From positions 62,001 through 126,000 of the forward strand of contig CALADI010000048.1 in NCBI GenBank assembly GCA_937890525.1: 64,000 bases of DNA, read 5' to 3'. The translations under genes were made by a program, and so were the position numbers. Numbering within the stretch: position 1 is the stretch's first letter; each line of letters starts with the position of its first letter. Shown piece by piece: positions 15,675-24,333 of the stretch. Below the pieces are notes generated by a model. It worked only from the letters and a program-made list of their open reading frames with translations. It was not told the origin of the DNA and made no database searches. The DNA is from an uncultured Clostridia bacterium (GTDB lineage Bacteria > Bacillota > Clostridia > Oscillospirales > Oscillospiraceae).

Positions 15675-16264
15675 ATCCCTATCTGCAAAGCCTGCTGGGC
15701 ATCCTGCTGTCAGCGATCCTGACGGAGAACTTCATTCTGGTGAAGTTCTACGGCATCTGCCCCTTCATGGGCGTGTCCAAAAAGACGGATACCGCCATCG
15801 GCATGGGCATGGCGGTCACCTTCGTCATGGCCATTGCTTCCGCCGCCACATGGGCGGTGAACCACTTCATTTTGGTGCCCTTGCAGCTGCAATATATGCA
15901 GACCGTGGCGTTCATTCTGGTGATCGCCGCCATCGTGCAGGTGGTGGAGATGTTCCTGAAGAAAGCCATCCCCACCCTGTATCAGGCACTGGGCATCTAT
16001 CTGCCCCTCATCACCACCAACTGCGCTGTGCTGGGCGCCGCGCTGGTGAATGTGCAGAAGGACTATGACTTCCTGCAAAGCGTGGTGTTCGGCGCCTGCG
16101 GCGGTCTGGGCTTCACCCTTGCCATCGTGCTGTTCGCCTCCGTCCGGGAGCGTTCCGACCGGGCAAACTGCCCCGAGAGCTTCAAGGGCTTCCCCATTGC
16201 GCTGATCTCCGCCGGACTGCTGGCGCTGGCGTTTATGGGCTTCTCCGGGCTGAAGATTTTCTAA
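15671..16264 (+). CDS. rnfA: Rnf complex subunit A
   Basis: RnfA is a six-helix membrane subunit homologous to RnfE in inverted topology. The 197-residue protein shows ENFILVKFYGICPFMGVSKK near 20 and PLITTNCAVLGAALVNVQ near 110, with conserved cysteines in both. A charged tail segment (VRERSDRANCPESFKG) is typical of the family. It is coupled to rnfE by a 4-base overlap. Confidence 0.95.
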   Translation: MNPYLQSLLGILLSAILTENFILVKFYGICPFMGVSKKTDTAIGMGMAVTFVMAIASAATWAVNHFILVPLQLQYMQTVAFILVIAAIVQVVEMFLKKAIPTLYQALGIYLPLITTNCAVLGAALVNVQKDYDFLQSVVFGACGGLGFTLAIVLFASVRERSDRANCPESFKGFPIALISAGLLALAFMGFSGLKIF

Positions 16265-16276
16265 GGAGGGCAAACC

Positions 16277-17137
16277 ATGGATATTTTGATCGCAATGGGC
16301 ATCTTGGGCGGTCTGGGGCTGGCCTTTGGGCTGGTGCTGGCCATCGCATCCAAGGTGTTCTATGTCAAGGAAGATCCCCGGCTGGCGCAGCTTTCGGAGT
16401 GCCTGCCCGGCGCCAACTGCGGCGGCTGCGGCTATGCCGGCTGCGGCGGCTATGCCGAAGCGGTGCTCAAGGGAGATGCGCCCATCGGCAAGTGCGCTTC
16501 CGGCGGCAGCGAATGCGCCCAGCGCATGGCCCAGATCATGGGGGTCAAGGCAGAGCCGGTGGCACGCCGGGTGGCGCTGGTGCGCTGCTCCGGCGGGAAG
16601 AAGTTCGACGAAAACGGGGTACAGGTCGCCGGTGCCAAGATGAAGGGTACCTATGAGGGCATCGAGGACTGCCTTGCCGCATCCAAGGTGGCGGGCAGAG
16701 GCCCCCTTGCCTGCAAATTCGGCTGTCTGGGCTTCGGCAACTGCGCGGCGGCCTGTAAGTACGGTGCGCTGAGCGTGGTGGACGGTGTGGCCAAGGTGGA
16801 TCAGGAGAAGTGCGTGGGCTGCATGGCCTGCGCCGCCGAGTGCCCCAGAGGGCTGATCGTGCCCATGGAGTACGGCAAGGACATCGTCATCGCCTGTGCG
16901 TCCAACGCCAAGGGTGCCGTCACCAGCCGAGCATGCTCCTCCGGCTGCATCGGCTGCGGGCTGTGCGTGAAGATCTGCCCCCAAGGCGCCATCAAGGTGG
17001 AGGGCAACCTTGCCGCCATCGACTATGACAAGTGCGTGTCCTGCGGGCTGTGCGCCACGGTGTGCCCCAAGCATCTGATCGCAGATGCCAAGCTGCGCAA
17101 CGACGCGGACCCCATCCCCACGGCAGACCGGGCATAA
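16277..17137 (+). CDS. rnfB: Rnf complex subunit B, multi-cluster ferredoxin subunit
   Basis: RnfB accepts electrons from ferredoxin. It has an N-terminal membrane anchor (about 3-25), then a 4Fe-4S domain with ANCGGCGYAGCGGYA near 46-62. A series of cysteine motifs follows: CKFGCLGFGNCAAAC, CVGCMACAAECP, CIGCGLCVKICP and CVSCGLCATVCP. The C-terminal half therefore has more clusters than the proteobacterial protein, as is usual in Clostridia. At 286 residues it ends the operon and is followed by a perfect terminator. Confidence 0.95.
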   Translation: MDILIAMGILGGLGLAFGLVLAIASKVFYVKEDPRLAQLSECLPGANCGGCGYAGCGGYAEAVLKGDAPIGKCASGGSECAQRMAQIMGVKAEPVARRVALVRCSGGKKFDENGVQVAGAKMKGTYEGIEDCLAASKVAGRGPLACKFGCLGFGNCAAACKYGALSVVDGVAKVDQEKCVGCMACAAECPRGLIVPMEYGKDIVIACASNAKGAVTSRACSSGCIGCGLCVKICPQGAIKVEGNLAAIDYDKCVSCGLCATVCPKHLIADAKLRNDADPIPTADRA

Positions 17138-17138
17138 G

Positions 17139-17176
17139 AAAAATCAGGAGATCCCAGGGTGGATCTCCTGATTTTT
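17139..17176. terminator. Bidirectional terminator between rnfB and the ClbS-like gene
   Basis: A perfect 16-bp stem beginning AAAAATCAGGAGATCC with a 6-base loop carries A-rich and T-rich ends, so it can stop transcription from both convergent sides. Confidence 0.92.
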
Positions 17177-17199
17177 GGCTTTTGGGCAGCGGCGAGGGA

Positions 17200-17718
17200 T
17201 TACAGCGCCGCTTTCTTCCATTTTCGAATTTTTGTCCGGAATGTGCCGAAAGGCGCAACGGTGTTCACATGGATGAACTTATATACTTCCCATACTGCGG
17301 TTTTTGTGGCATCGTCTGCCCATTTTCGCATATGGGGCCGGAACAGTTCTTCTTCGGTGAGGGAATCGATCATGGCATAGATAGATGCAATGTTTTCGGT
17401 CAGTCTGGTTTCCAGTTCGTATAGCGAAAGCGATGCATAGGTATCCGTGAACCACTGGTACAATTCCCCTAGCTGGTTCCACTTATATTCATCAGAGGGG
17501 GTCTTGACTTGCAGTCCGTTTCGTTCGTCTGCTTCCCATTTTAGAAGCAGGGTCGTCCACCCTAGCTGATAGGCGAGGTTTTCCGCTGGTGACCGGTCAA
17601 CCCCATCCACATGGGCGTCCTTCAAGGTTTCGGGGATCTGGTCAAATTCCGAGATATACTTGGAAAATGAACTGCGGATCTCATTTATCAGCGCTTCCTT
17701 GCTGTCGTATTGTTTCAA
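17200..17718 (-). CDS. ClbS/DfsB family four-helix bundle protein
   Basis: This 172-residue protein matches the DUF1706 family: AENLAYQLGWTTLLLKWE, the YKWNQLGELYQWF helix, and a C-terminal HVNTVAPFGTFRTKIRKWKK. The founding member ClbS hydrolyses the cyclopropane of colibactin and protects its producer; DfsB relatives are DinB-like. Most family members sit outside any toxin cluster and their substrates are unknown, so no resistance role is claimed. No biosynthetic cluster is nearby. It is lower in GC than neighbours. It probably shares a transcript with the 40-codon gene upstream. Confidence 0.88.
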   Translation of the reverse strand: MKQYDSKEALINEIRSSFSKYISEFDQIPETLKDAHVDGVDRSPAENLAYQLGWTTLLLKWEADERNGLQVKTPSDEYKWNQLGELYQWFTDTYASLSLYELETRLTENIASIYAMIDSLTEEELFRPHMRKWADDATKTAVWEVYKFIHVNTVAPFGTFRTKIRKWKKAAL

Positions 17719-17753
17719 GAAGAATCACCTCCACAGGGATATGCCGCAGTTTT

Positions 17754-17876
17754 TCACCCCAAAAGGGAAAAAACTGCGGGGATCAGCAGAATGAATGCCG
17801 CCCCGGCTGTGCATACGGCAATTACTTTTTTGAAACTTTGTTTTTCCTGTTCAGACATATCATGAAACCATTTCAC
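17754..17876 (-). CDS. Small single-span membrane protein
   Basis: A 40-codon frame starts at GTG 17876 behind a perfect AGGAGG with 8-base spacing. It encodes a charged N-terminus (KWFHDMSEQEKQSFKK) and one hydrophobic segment, VIAVCTAGAAFILLIPAVFSLLG, to the end. The open frame extends further upstream, but the ribosome binding site argues for the short form. It lies 35 bases before the ClbS-like gene on the same strand. No family is recognised. Confidence 0.6.
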   Translation of the reverse strand: MKWFHDMSEQEKQSFKKVIAVCTAGAAFILLIPAVFSLLG

Positions 17877-18086
17877 GGCGGTTCCCTCCTGCGTGATTGG
17901 AATTTTGCGGTTATTGTACCATACCATGCCGGGGATTTCCATAGTGCGTTCGCAAGAGATTCCTGTTCCGGGAAGGGTGCGGCGCCGGACGGAGATTTTT
18001 CGGGAAATTCCGCAAAAGCGGTGGAAATTCCATCCAAGCTGTGATATGCTTACCATGTATGACCAAAGTGATTGGAGGAGTCGCAT

Positions 18087-18653
18087 ATGATCGTTGCGCT
18101 ATGGATCCTGCTGCTGGCGCTGGTAGCGACGGTGGTGGTGGGGGTCGCCAATGGGCGGCACAAATTGCATCCCCATCTGTTTTTGATTTTTGGCGGCGCT
18201 ATGGCGTTTGTTATGACCACGCTGGCGGTTTACTATTTCCTGCCTGAGCGGGAGGAGCTGTTCTTCGGACTGGTGGGGATCACCTTGGGCGGGCTGTTTG
18301 TCTGCGCCGGGGCTTATAACCTCAGCACCCGGTCGTGGTGCCGCACCGTGGTGCAGGGGGTCTACCAAGGATACCAGACCTACTACGGGGGCAACGGCGC
18401 TTCCACCCAAGCACCGGTATTCTCCTACACCGTGGATGGCAGGCAGTACCGGGAGCAAAGCCCCCAGAGCGAGCCGCTGAAGCTGCTGCGGGATCAGATG
18501 CGTCCGGGGCAGACCTACTCCATCTATATCGACCCCAAGCACCCGGCGCTGTTCGTCCTGCGCCGCAGGATCCATGTGGGGGAGTGCCTGATGATCGCCT
18601 TCGGGCTGTTTTTCCTGCTGGGCGGCATCGGGGAGTGCTTCACCGGGCTGTGA
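18087..18653 (+). CDS. DUF3592-like membrane protein
   Basis: A 188-residue protein with three N-terminal hydrophobic segments (about 2-20, 30-52, 58-75), a soluble region (80-155) and one last membrane segment (about 163-183). The soluble part, with PVFSYTVDGRQYREQS and a QTYSIYIDPKHPALFVLRR stretch, resembles the DUF3592 pattern of beta-strands between membrane helices. The function is unknown. Start ATG 18087 follows GGAGGAG; an upstream in-frame codon would place that site inside the coding region. Confidence 0.65.
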   Translation: MIVALWILLLALVATVVVGVANGRHKLHPHLFLIFGGAMAFVMTTLAVYYFLPEREELFFGLVGITLGGLFVCAGAYNLSTRSWCRTVVQGVYQGYQTYYGGNGASTQAPVFSYTVDGRQYREQSPQSEPLKLLRDQMRPGQTYSIYIDPKHPALFVLRRRIHVGECLMIAFGLFFLLGGIGECFTGL

Positions 18654-18669
18654 GGATCATAGAGAGAAT

Positions 18670-18704
18670 AAAAATGGCAGACGCTAGGTGCGTCTGCCAT
18701 TTTT
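18670..18704. terminator. Bidirectional terminator
   Basis: AAAAATGGCAGACGC and its complement form a perfect 15-bp stem with a 5-base loop between convergent genes. Confidence 0.92.
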
Positions 18705-18709
18705 GCAAT

Positions 18710-19540
18710 TTATGCCCGGGGGGATAGGCGCTGGGTCTCGGCGGCCAGCCAGCCCAGCTCCGGCTCAAAAGCAGAGCCGAACCGGGAGTCGGCAGGGGTG
18801 AGCGCAATGCACCGCTTGACGAATTCCGCCGCCAGGATCCCCGCCGTGGGGACATCCATCCCCCGGATCAGACCACCCATGACCACGGCGGCGAAGAGAT
18901 CCCCGGTTCCGTGGCAGCTGCGGGGCAGGGCGTCGGTGGAGTAGGCGAAGGGCTGCTGCCCTTCCCGGCTCCAGAAAAATCCGGTCTTGCCCGGGGCGCT
19001 CACCATCCCGGTGAGCAGCACATGGTCCATGCCCCGGCGGTGGAGGGCTTGGGTGATCCGGCGGCAGCAGGCTTCGTCGGCTTGGGGCGGGTAGGGAAGT
19101 CCTGCCAGCAGCGCCCCTTCGGTGACATTGGGCAGGATCAGATCTGCTCTGCGGCACAGCCGCCCCATGGCGTCCACCATGGTCTGATCCAGTCCGCTGT
19201 ACAGCCGCCCGTGGTCGCCCATGGCGGGGTCGCAGACCGTCTGGCACTTGCCCAGCCCATCGATGCAAGCCAAAGCCAAGTCTACCTGACCTGGATTTGC
19301 CAGATACCCGGTGAGGATGCCCTGAAAGGATGCCCCCACCTGCTGCCAATGGCACAGGATGGGCAGTATGTGCTCAGACAGATCCGCAATGTGGGGATGG
19401 GGGAATGCGGTGTGGGTGGACAGCACCGCCGTGGGCAGCACGGCACAGCCTACCCCCATGGCGCTGACCACCGGAAGCGTCACCGTCAGGGAGCATTTGC
19501 CCAGACAGGATAGATCCTGAATGCTGACGATGGTGCTCAT
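18710..19540 (-). CDS. pdxY: Pyridoxal/pyridoxamine kinase
   Basis: The 276-residue protein belongs to the ribokinase-like pyridoxal kinases that phosphorylate B6 vitamers with ATP. It shows VSIQDLSCLGKCSLTVTLPVVSAMG at the N-terminus, VCDPAMGDHGRLYSG near 110, LPNVTEGALLAGLPY, and the catalytic GTGDLFAAVVMGGL near 220, where the Asp is the base. The start at 19540 overlaps the transporter stop (ATGA) with GGAGA upstream. Substrate choice between pyridoxal and pyridoxamine cannot be told from sequence alone, so the symbol is approximate. Sharing an operon with a transporter raises the possibility that the transporter handles a vitamer. Confidence 0.85.
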   Translation of the reverse strand: MSTIVSIQDLSCLGKCSLTVTLPVVSAMGVGCAVLPTAVLSTHTAFPHPHIADLSEHILPILCHWQQVGASFQGILTGYLANPGQVDLALACIDGLGKCQTVCDPAMGDHGRLYSGLDQTMVDAMGRLCRRADLILPNVTEGALLAGLPYPPQADEACCRRITQALHRRGMDHVLLTGMVSAPGKTGFFWSREGQQPFAYSTDALPRSCHGTGDLFAAVVMGGLIRGMDVPTAGILAAEFVKRCIALTPADSRFGSAFEPELGWLAAETQRLSPRA

Positions 19541-20790
19541 ACAGATCTCCTGTCCCGGCACAGCCGGTCAGCCTTGCAGAACAGGGCAAAGCCCATGGCG
19601 AACATCAGCACCAGCGCACCCACGCCCACGCTCTCGTTGCCGGTGAGCTGGGTGACGGCGGAGACCAGCAGCATCCCCACGAAGGATGCGCCCTTGCCGC
19701 AGATGTCCATCAGACCGAAGTACTCGCCGCTGTGCTGGGGCGGGATGATCTTGCCCAGATAGCTGCGGGACAGGGCTTGGATGCCCCCTTGGAACATCCC
19801 CACCAGCACCGCCAGCACCCAGAACTCCCATTGCTCCGACAGGAACATGGCAAAGACGGTGATGCCGGTGTAGGCAGCGATGCAGATCTTAATGAGCAGC
19901 CCGGTGTTGTACTTGGAGGACAGGCGTCCGAAGGCGATGGCGAAGGGGAACGCCACGATCTGGGTCACCAGCAGCGCCAGCAGCAGCCCGGTGGTGTCCA
20001 GCCCCAAGGCGGTGCCGTAGGCGGTGGCCATGTCGATGATGGTGTACACGCCGTCGATGAAGAAGAAGTAGGACAGCAGATACAAGAATACATGCTTTTC
20101 CTGCCGCACATTCCGCAGGGTCTTTCCCAACTGGCGGAAAGCGGCGGCGAAGGGATGCCCCTGCTGGGGGGCATAGGCGCTCTGATGATACCGGCGCATC
20201 AGGGGAACGGTCATGCCCAGCCACCACACGGCGGTGATGGCGAAGGCGACGCACATGGCGCTGCCGGTGGTCAGGGCGAAGGTCTGGGGCATCAGCACCA
20301 CCATAAGGCAGACGGCGAAGGGGATCACGCTGCCGATGTAGCCGTAGGCATAGCCCCGGGAGCTGACCTCGTCCATCCGGGATTCGGTGGTGATCTCCGG
20401 CAGCATGGAGTCATAGAATACCAGCGACGAGGAGTAGCCCACCTTGGTCACCACATAGATCACCAGAAACACGATCCAACTGGAGGAGAATCCCAGCACG
20501 GCGCAGCCGATGGCGCCCACCGCCAGCGACAGGGCAAACAGGGGCTTGCGGAAGCCCTTGCGGTCGGCCAGCGTGCCGCAGATGGGGCCGATCATCGCCA
20601 CCAGCAGCGTGGCGATGCTGCCGGCGTAGCCCCAGTAGGCCAGATAGTCCACGCTGGAAATGCCGGCATCCTCAGCCAAAGCGTTAAAAAAGATGGGGAA
20701 CAGGGTGGATACCATCATGATAAAGGCGGAATTGCCGATGTCATGACCGATCCAGCATTTTTCCAATGGAGTCAGTTTGAACTTTTTCAT
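19537..20790 (-). CDS. MFS transporter, UMF1/Atg22-like
   Basis: A 417-residue protein with twelve hydrophobic segments. The N-terminal CWIGHDIGNSAFIMMVSTLFPIFF and the GTLADRKGFRKPLF loop between helices 2 and 3 place it in the major facilitator superfamily, UMF1 group (Atg22-like). Fungal Atg22 exports amino acids from vacuoles; bacterial substrates are unknown. It lies between a phospholipase-C-like gene and the pyridoxal kinase on one strand, with a 32-base gap and a 4-base overlap, so one transcript is likely. Confidence 0.85.
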   Translation of the reverse strand: MKKFKLTPLEKCWIGHDIGNSAFIMMVSTLFPIFFNALAEDAGISSVDYLAYWGYAGSIATLLVAMIGPICGTLADRKGFRKPLFALSLAVGAIGCAVLGFSSSWIVFLVIYVVTKVGYSSSLVFYDSMLPEITTESRMDEVSSRGYAYGYIGSVIPFAVCLMVVLMPQTFALTTGSAMCVAFAITAVWWLGMTVPLMRRYHQSAYAPQQGHPFAAAFRQLGKTLRNVRQEKHVFLYLLSYFFFIDGVYTIIDMATAYGTALGLDTTGLLLALLVTQIVAFPFAIAFGRLSSKYNTGLLIKICIAAYTGITVFAMFLSEQWEFWVLAVLVGMFQGGIQALSRSYLGKIIPPQHSGEYFGLMDICGKGASFVGMLLVSAVTQLTGNESVGVGALVLMFAMGFALFCKADRLCRDRRSV

Positions 20791-20822
20791 TTTTCTTACC
20801 TCTCTGTGTCGTCAACGGTGGA

Positions 20823-21605
20823 TCATCCGAAGATCCGGTCAAATTCCGTGCCGAAGGGCTTGCCGCAGGAGATATTTGCCGTAAGCTGGGCAGCCATATC
20901 CGGCAGGACTTGCTCCGCCTGCCGGATCAGATCCTCCAATTCCGGCAGCAGGGATGCGCATCTGGGATCGGGGTGGGTCATCATGGTGGCATCCTTGGCC
21001 ACATGGCTGAACGCCCCCTTCTCGATCAGGTTCCGCTTGATGCCCTTGGGGGCGGTGCAGAAATCCATTAGGAAGCGGAAGCGCTTCATGGCGGCCGCCA
21101 CCTGATCGGCGGTGACCCCGGCGTAGAACATGGCGATCTGCCGTGCCTGCTGGGGGTCATCCAGCCGGATGTGCCCGGTGAGGCAGACCTCGTGGGGCTT
21201 GGGCTTGCCGTCGCATTCCAGCAGATGGCGGTCCAGTTCCGATTCCAGCGCCATGTGGCTCACCGCCCCGGAGTCGGCGCATTGCTGGATGAAGGGGTGG
21301 CAGATGGAGTCCAGGGTGAAGTGGGTCAGCACCCCGTAGAGGTAGCTGGCGGCGCTTTCGCTGGGCACCATGCGGACTTGGCGCACGGCACGGGTGAAGA
21401 ACGCCCTGCCGGTCATCATGTGGGTGCGGTTCCCCGTCTGGAACAGGGGATCTTTGGCAAGGGGGTTGTGGAAAAACAGAAAGTCCGGGCCGTGAAGCCC
21501 CAGATCGTACATCCGGCGGAACCGGCGGATGCAGGATTGGACGCCGGGGGACAGGGTGGGCAGAACGCGGCACCCGAATCGGTAGTGAGCATAGGCTGCG
21601 GGCAT
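20823..21605 (-). CDS. Zinc-dependent phospholipase C family protein
   Basis: The 260-residue protein has the N-terminal MPAAYAHYRFG, GLHGPDFLFFHNP and LYGVLTHFTLDSICHPFIQ motifs, whose His and Asp residues fit the zinc-binding set of the phospholipase C / S1-P1 nuclease fold. No signal peptide is seen, unlike clostridial alpha-toxin, so an intracellular role is more likely than a toxin. GGGGAGGTC precedes ATG 21605; an upstream in-frame start at 21629 lacks such a site. The gene heads the operon with the UMF1 transporter and the pyridoxal kinase. Confidence 0.82.
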   Translation of the reverse strand: MPAAYAHYRFGCRVLPTLSPGVQSCIRRFRRMYDLGLHGPDFLFFHNPLAKDPLFQTGNRTHMMTGRAFFTRAVRQVRMVPSESAASYLYGVLTHFTLDSICHPFIQQCADSGAVSHMALESELDRHLLECDGKPKPHEVCLTGHIRLDDPQQARQIAMFYAGVTADQVAAAMKRFRFLMDFCTAPKGIKRNLIEKGAFSHVAKDATMMTHPDPRCASLLPELEDLIRQAEQVLPDMAAQLTANISCGKPFGTEFDRIFG

Positions 21606-21693
21606 AAAAAGACCTCCCCGAATCAGCAAAATAAGATCCTGTCTATTTTACACCCAACGGAGAAAAGAAGATAGGTAGTATTTGTAAAATATT

Positions 21694-21724
21694 TTGTGAA
21701 AAATCCCGTGGGATGTGCTACAAT
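21694..21724 (+). promoter_or_regulatory. alaX promoter, extended -10 type
   Basis: TGC precedes TACAAT (21719-21724), an extended -10. The possible -35 TTGTGA is 19 bases away, so the extended element probably carries the activity. Confidence 0.5.
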
Positions 21725-21756
21725 AAGGAAAAACGCCCGGAATGGGAGGAACCATC

Positions 21757-22917
21757 ATGGAAACTGTGAAACTTTATTATGAGGACAGCCGCCTGCGGGA
21801 GTTCGATGCCCGGGTGCTGGAATGCCGTCAGGAGGGGCAGAGCTGGCTGGTGACCTTGGATCGGACTGCTTTTTACCCCGAGGGGGGCGGTCAAGCGGGG
21901 GACACCGGCACCTTGGCAGGGGTGCGGGTGCTGGACACCCAAGAGCATGCTCAGGAGGTCATCCACTTCTGCGACGGAGCGTTGGAGCCGGGGATGGTGG
22001 TGCATGGAGTCATCGACTATGACCGGCGGTTTGACCTAATGCAGCAGCACACCGGGGAGCATATCCTCTCCGGGCTGGTCTATGAAAAATACGGCTATCA
22101 CAACACGGGGTTCCACATGGGCGCCGATGTGATCACCGTGGATTTTGACGGCGTCGTGCCCCCGGAGGATCTTCCGGAACTGGAGCGCAGAGCCAACGAA
22201 GCGGTGTTCCGGGACATCCCGCTGGAGTGCTGGGTGCCGTCTGAGCAGGAGCTGCCCACCGTGACCTACCGCACCAAGCGGGCGCTGCCTTGGCCGGTGC
22301 GGATCGTCCGCATTCCCGGATACGATAGCTGCGCCTGCTGCAGCGTCCATGTTCAGCGCACCGGTCAGATCGGCGTCATCAAGCTGCTCAGCGTGATCCG
22401 GTTCCGCACCGGAGTGCGGATGGAGATGGTCTGCGGGGGCAGGGCGCTGGCGCTGCTCAACGAATCCTACCACCAGAACCAACTGGTGAGCCGTGCATTC
22501 TCCGCCAAGCCCTCGGAAACCGGGGAAGCCGCCCGGCGGATGAACGAGACGGTGGACAGCTTGAAGCTGGAGCTTGCCCAGCTTCGGCGGCAGATCTTTG
22601 CGGCAAAGGCCGACCGGTGCCGGGATGCGGGGGATGTGCTGCTGTTTGAAGCGGATCTGGAGTCTGCGGATGTGCGCCGGCTGGCAGATGCGGTGGCGGA
22701 ATGCTGCGGCGGTGTGGCGGCGGTGCTGTCCGGGAATGATGACGAGGGCTATGCCTACTGTTTGGTCAGCAGATGCGGCGACCTGCGGGCCTTGGGCAAG
22801 ACGATGAATCAGGCGCTGGGCGGCAGAGGCGGCGGCCGGGCGGAGTTCCAGCAGGGCAGGCTGAGTGCCTCCCGCACGCAGATCGAGGAATGGTTTTCCG
22901 GGTATCATTGCCTGTAA
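21757..22917 (+). CDS. Alanyl-tRNA editing protein AlaX with DHHA1 domain
   Basis: AlaX proteins hydrolyse mischarged Ser-tRNA(Ala) or Gly-tRNA(Ala) in trans. The 386-residue protein has an AlaRS-like strand region with TAFYPEGGGQAGDTG (39-51), the zinc motif HTGEH (98-102), a second zinc motif CSVHV near 194, and a C-terminal part (about 240-386) like the DHHA1 domain, with a GGGRAEFQQG nucleic-acid-type segment. The length matches the long AlaX class. GGGAGGAACC precedes ATG 21757. It appears to be a single-gene unit. Confidence 0.9.
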   Translation: METVKLYYEDSRLREFDARVLECRQEGQSWLVTLDRTAFYPEGGGQAGDTGTLAGVRVLDTQEHAQEVIHFCDGALEPGMVVHGVIDYDRRFDLMQQHTGEHILSGLVYEKYGYHNTGFHMGADVITVDFDGVVPPEDLPELERRANEAVFRDIPLECWVPSEQELPTVTYRTKRALPWPVRIVRIPGYDSCACCSVHVQRTGQIGVIKLLSVIRFRTGVRMEMVCGGRALALLNESYHQNQLVSRAFSAKPSETGEAARRMNETVDSLKLELAQLRRQIFAAKADRCRDAGDVLLFEADLESADVRRLADAVAECCGGVAAVLSGNDDEGYAYCLVSRCGDLRALGKTMNQALGGRGGGRAEFQQGRLSASRTQIEEWFSGYHCL

Positions 22918-23005
22918 ACCTCGGAAAACTGTGGGCGCAGTTGTATACAATCGCTAAATCGGCAAAGCCTGTGCGAAAATAGTAAAAGAATTTTTAAGAA
23001 TATGC

Positions 23006-23034
23006 TTTACAACTGGGCGACGATGCTATATAAT
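23006..23034 (+). promoter_or_regulatory. Strong gapdh promoter
   Basis: TTTACA (23006-23011), 17-base spacer, TATAAT (23029-23034), within an AT-rich stretch. It gives a leader of roughly 80 bases with no recognisable riboswitch. Confidence 0.8.
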
Positions 23035-23123
23035 GAAATCGTTCGGGAAATATCGAAACTCCGAACAATTTCCAATCAAAAACACTGTGTCTCACAGTGA
23101 TAATTACAATGGAGGAAATTACT

Positions 23124-24140
23124 ATGTCTGTCAAAGTTGCTATTAACGGTTTTGGCCGTATCGGCCGTCTGGCTTTCCGTCAGATGTTCGGTGCTGAGGG
23201 TTTTGAAGTTGTTGCCATCAACGACCTGACCTCTCCCAAGATGCTGGCTCACCTGCTGAAGTACGACTCCACTCAGGGCAATTACGCTGCTCAGGGTCAT
23301 GTTGTCGAGGCTGGCGAGGACAACATCGTTGTCGACGGCAAGAAGATCACCATCTACGCTAAGGCCAACGCTGCCGAGCTGCCCTGGGGCGAGCTGGGTG
23401 TGGATGTTGTGCTGGAGTGCACCGGTTTCTACACCTCTAAGGCTAAGGCTCAGGCTCACATCGACGCCGGCGCCAAGAAGGTCGTTATCTCCGCTCCCGC
23501 TGGCAACGACCTGCCCACCATCGTTTACAATGTCAACCATGAGACCCTGACCAAGGAAGACCACATCATCTCCGCTGCTTCCTGCACCACCAACTGCCTG
23601 GCTCCCATGGCTAAGGCTCTGAATGACCTGGCTTCCATCGAGTCCGGCATCATGTGCACCATCCACGCTTACACCGGCGACCAGATGATCCTGGACGGCC
23701 CCCAGAGAAAGGGCGACCTGCGCCGCAGCCGTGCTGGCGCTGTGAACATCGTTCCCAACTCCACCGGCGCTGCCAAGGCCATCGGCCTGGTCATCCCCGA
23801 GCTGAACGGCAAGCTGATCGGCGCCGCTCAGAGAATCCCCACCCCCACCGGTTCCACCACCATCCTGAACGCTGTGGTGAACAAGGCTGTTACCGTTGAC
23901 GAGATCAACGCTGCCATGAAGGCTGCTGCTACCGAGTCCTTCGGCTACAACACCGACGAGATCGTTTCCTCCGACATCATCGGCATGCGTTTCGGCTCTC
24001 TGTTCGATGCCACCCAGACCATGGTCTGCGCTCTGCCCGACGGCAAGGCTCAGGTTCAGGTCGTGTCCTGGTACGACAACGAGAACTCCTATGTTTCTCA
24101 GATGGTCCGCACCATCAAGCACTTCGCTACCCTGCTGTAA
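23124..24140 (+). CDS. gap: Glyceraldehyde-3-phosphate dehydrogenase
   Basis: GAPDH converts glyceraldehyde-3-phosphate to 1,3-bisphosphoglycerate with NAD+ in glycolysis. The 338-residue protein has the Rossmann start VAINGFGRIGRLAFRQ, the active site ASCTTNC with Cys154, and the C-terminal WYDNENSYVSQMV. Asp at position 34 (AINDL) favours NAD over NADP. Codon use is unlike the neighbours: many T-ending codons such as GCT and GTT replace the C- or G-ending ones, as expected for a very highly expressed gene. AGGAGG-like GGAGGAAAT precedes the start. It is monocistronic, with its own promoter and terminator. Confidence 0.97.
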   Translation: MSVKVAINGFGRIGRLAFRQMFGAEGFEVVAINDLTSPKMLAHLLKYDSTQGNYAAQGHVVEAGEDNIVVDGKKITIYAKANAAELPWGELGVDVVLECTGFYTSKAKAQAHIDAGAKKVVISAPAGNDLPTIVYNVNHETLTKEDHIISAASCTTNCLAPMAKALNDLASIESGIMCTIHAYTGDQMILDGPQRKGDLRRSRAGAVNIVPNSTGAAKAIGLVIPELNGKLIGAAQRIPTPTGSTTILNAVVNKAVTVDEINAAMKAAATESFGYNTDEIVSSDIIGMRFGSLFDATQTMVCALPDGKAQVQVVSWYDNENSYVSQMVRTIKHFATLL

Positions 24141-24167
24141 TCAGCAAGGCTGCATGCAATTTACGAA

Positions 24168-24197
24168 GCCGCCGTCCATTTGGACGGCGGCTTTTTT
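24168..24197 (+). terminator. Terminator after gapdh
   Basis: GCCGCCGTCCA pairs perfectly with its complement around a 2-base centre and is followed by six T. Confidence 0.93.
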
Positions 24198-24333
24198 GCG
24201 CCCAAGGGCGGTTTGTACAATCAAAATAGGTGAAATTCGGAAATTTTGACAATGGAACAAGGGGAACACCTATGGTATTATGAAAAAAAGGTGTCGTTTT
24301 CGCCTTTTGAATACCAATGAAGGAGGGGTTTGT

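Noticed and set aside
20823..21605. Clostridial alpha-toxin-like phospholipase
   Set aside because: The zinc phospholipase fold is present but there is no signal peptide or C2-like membrane-binding domain.
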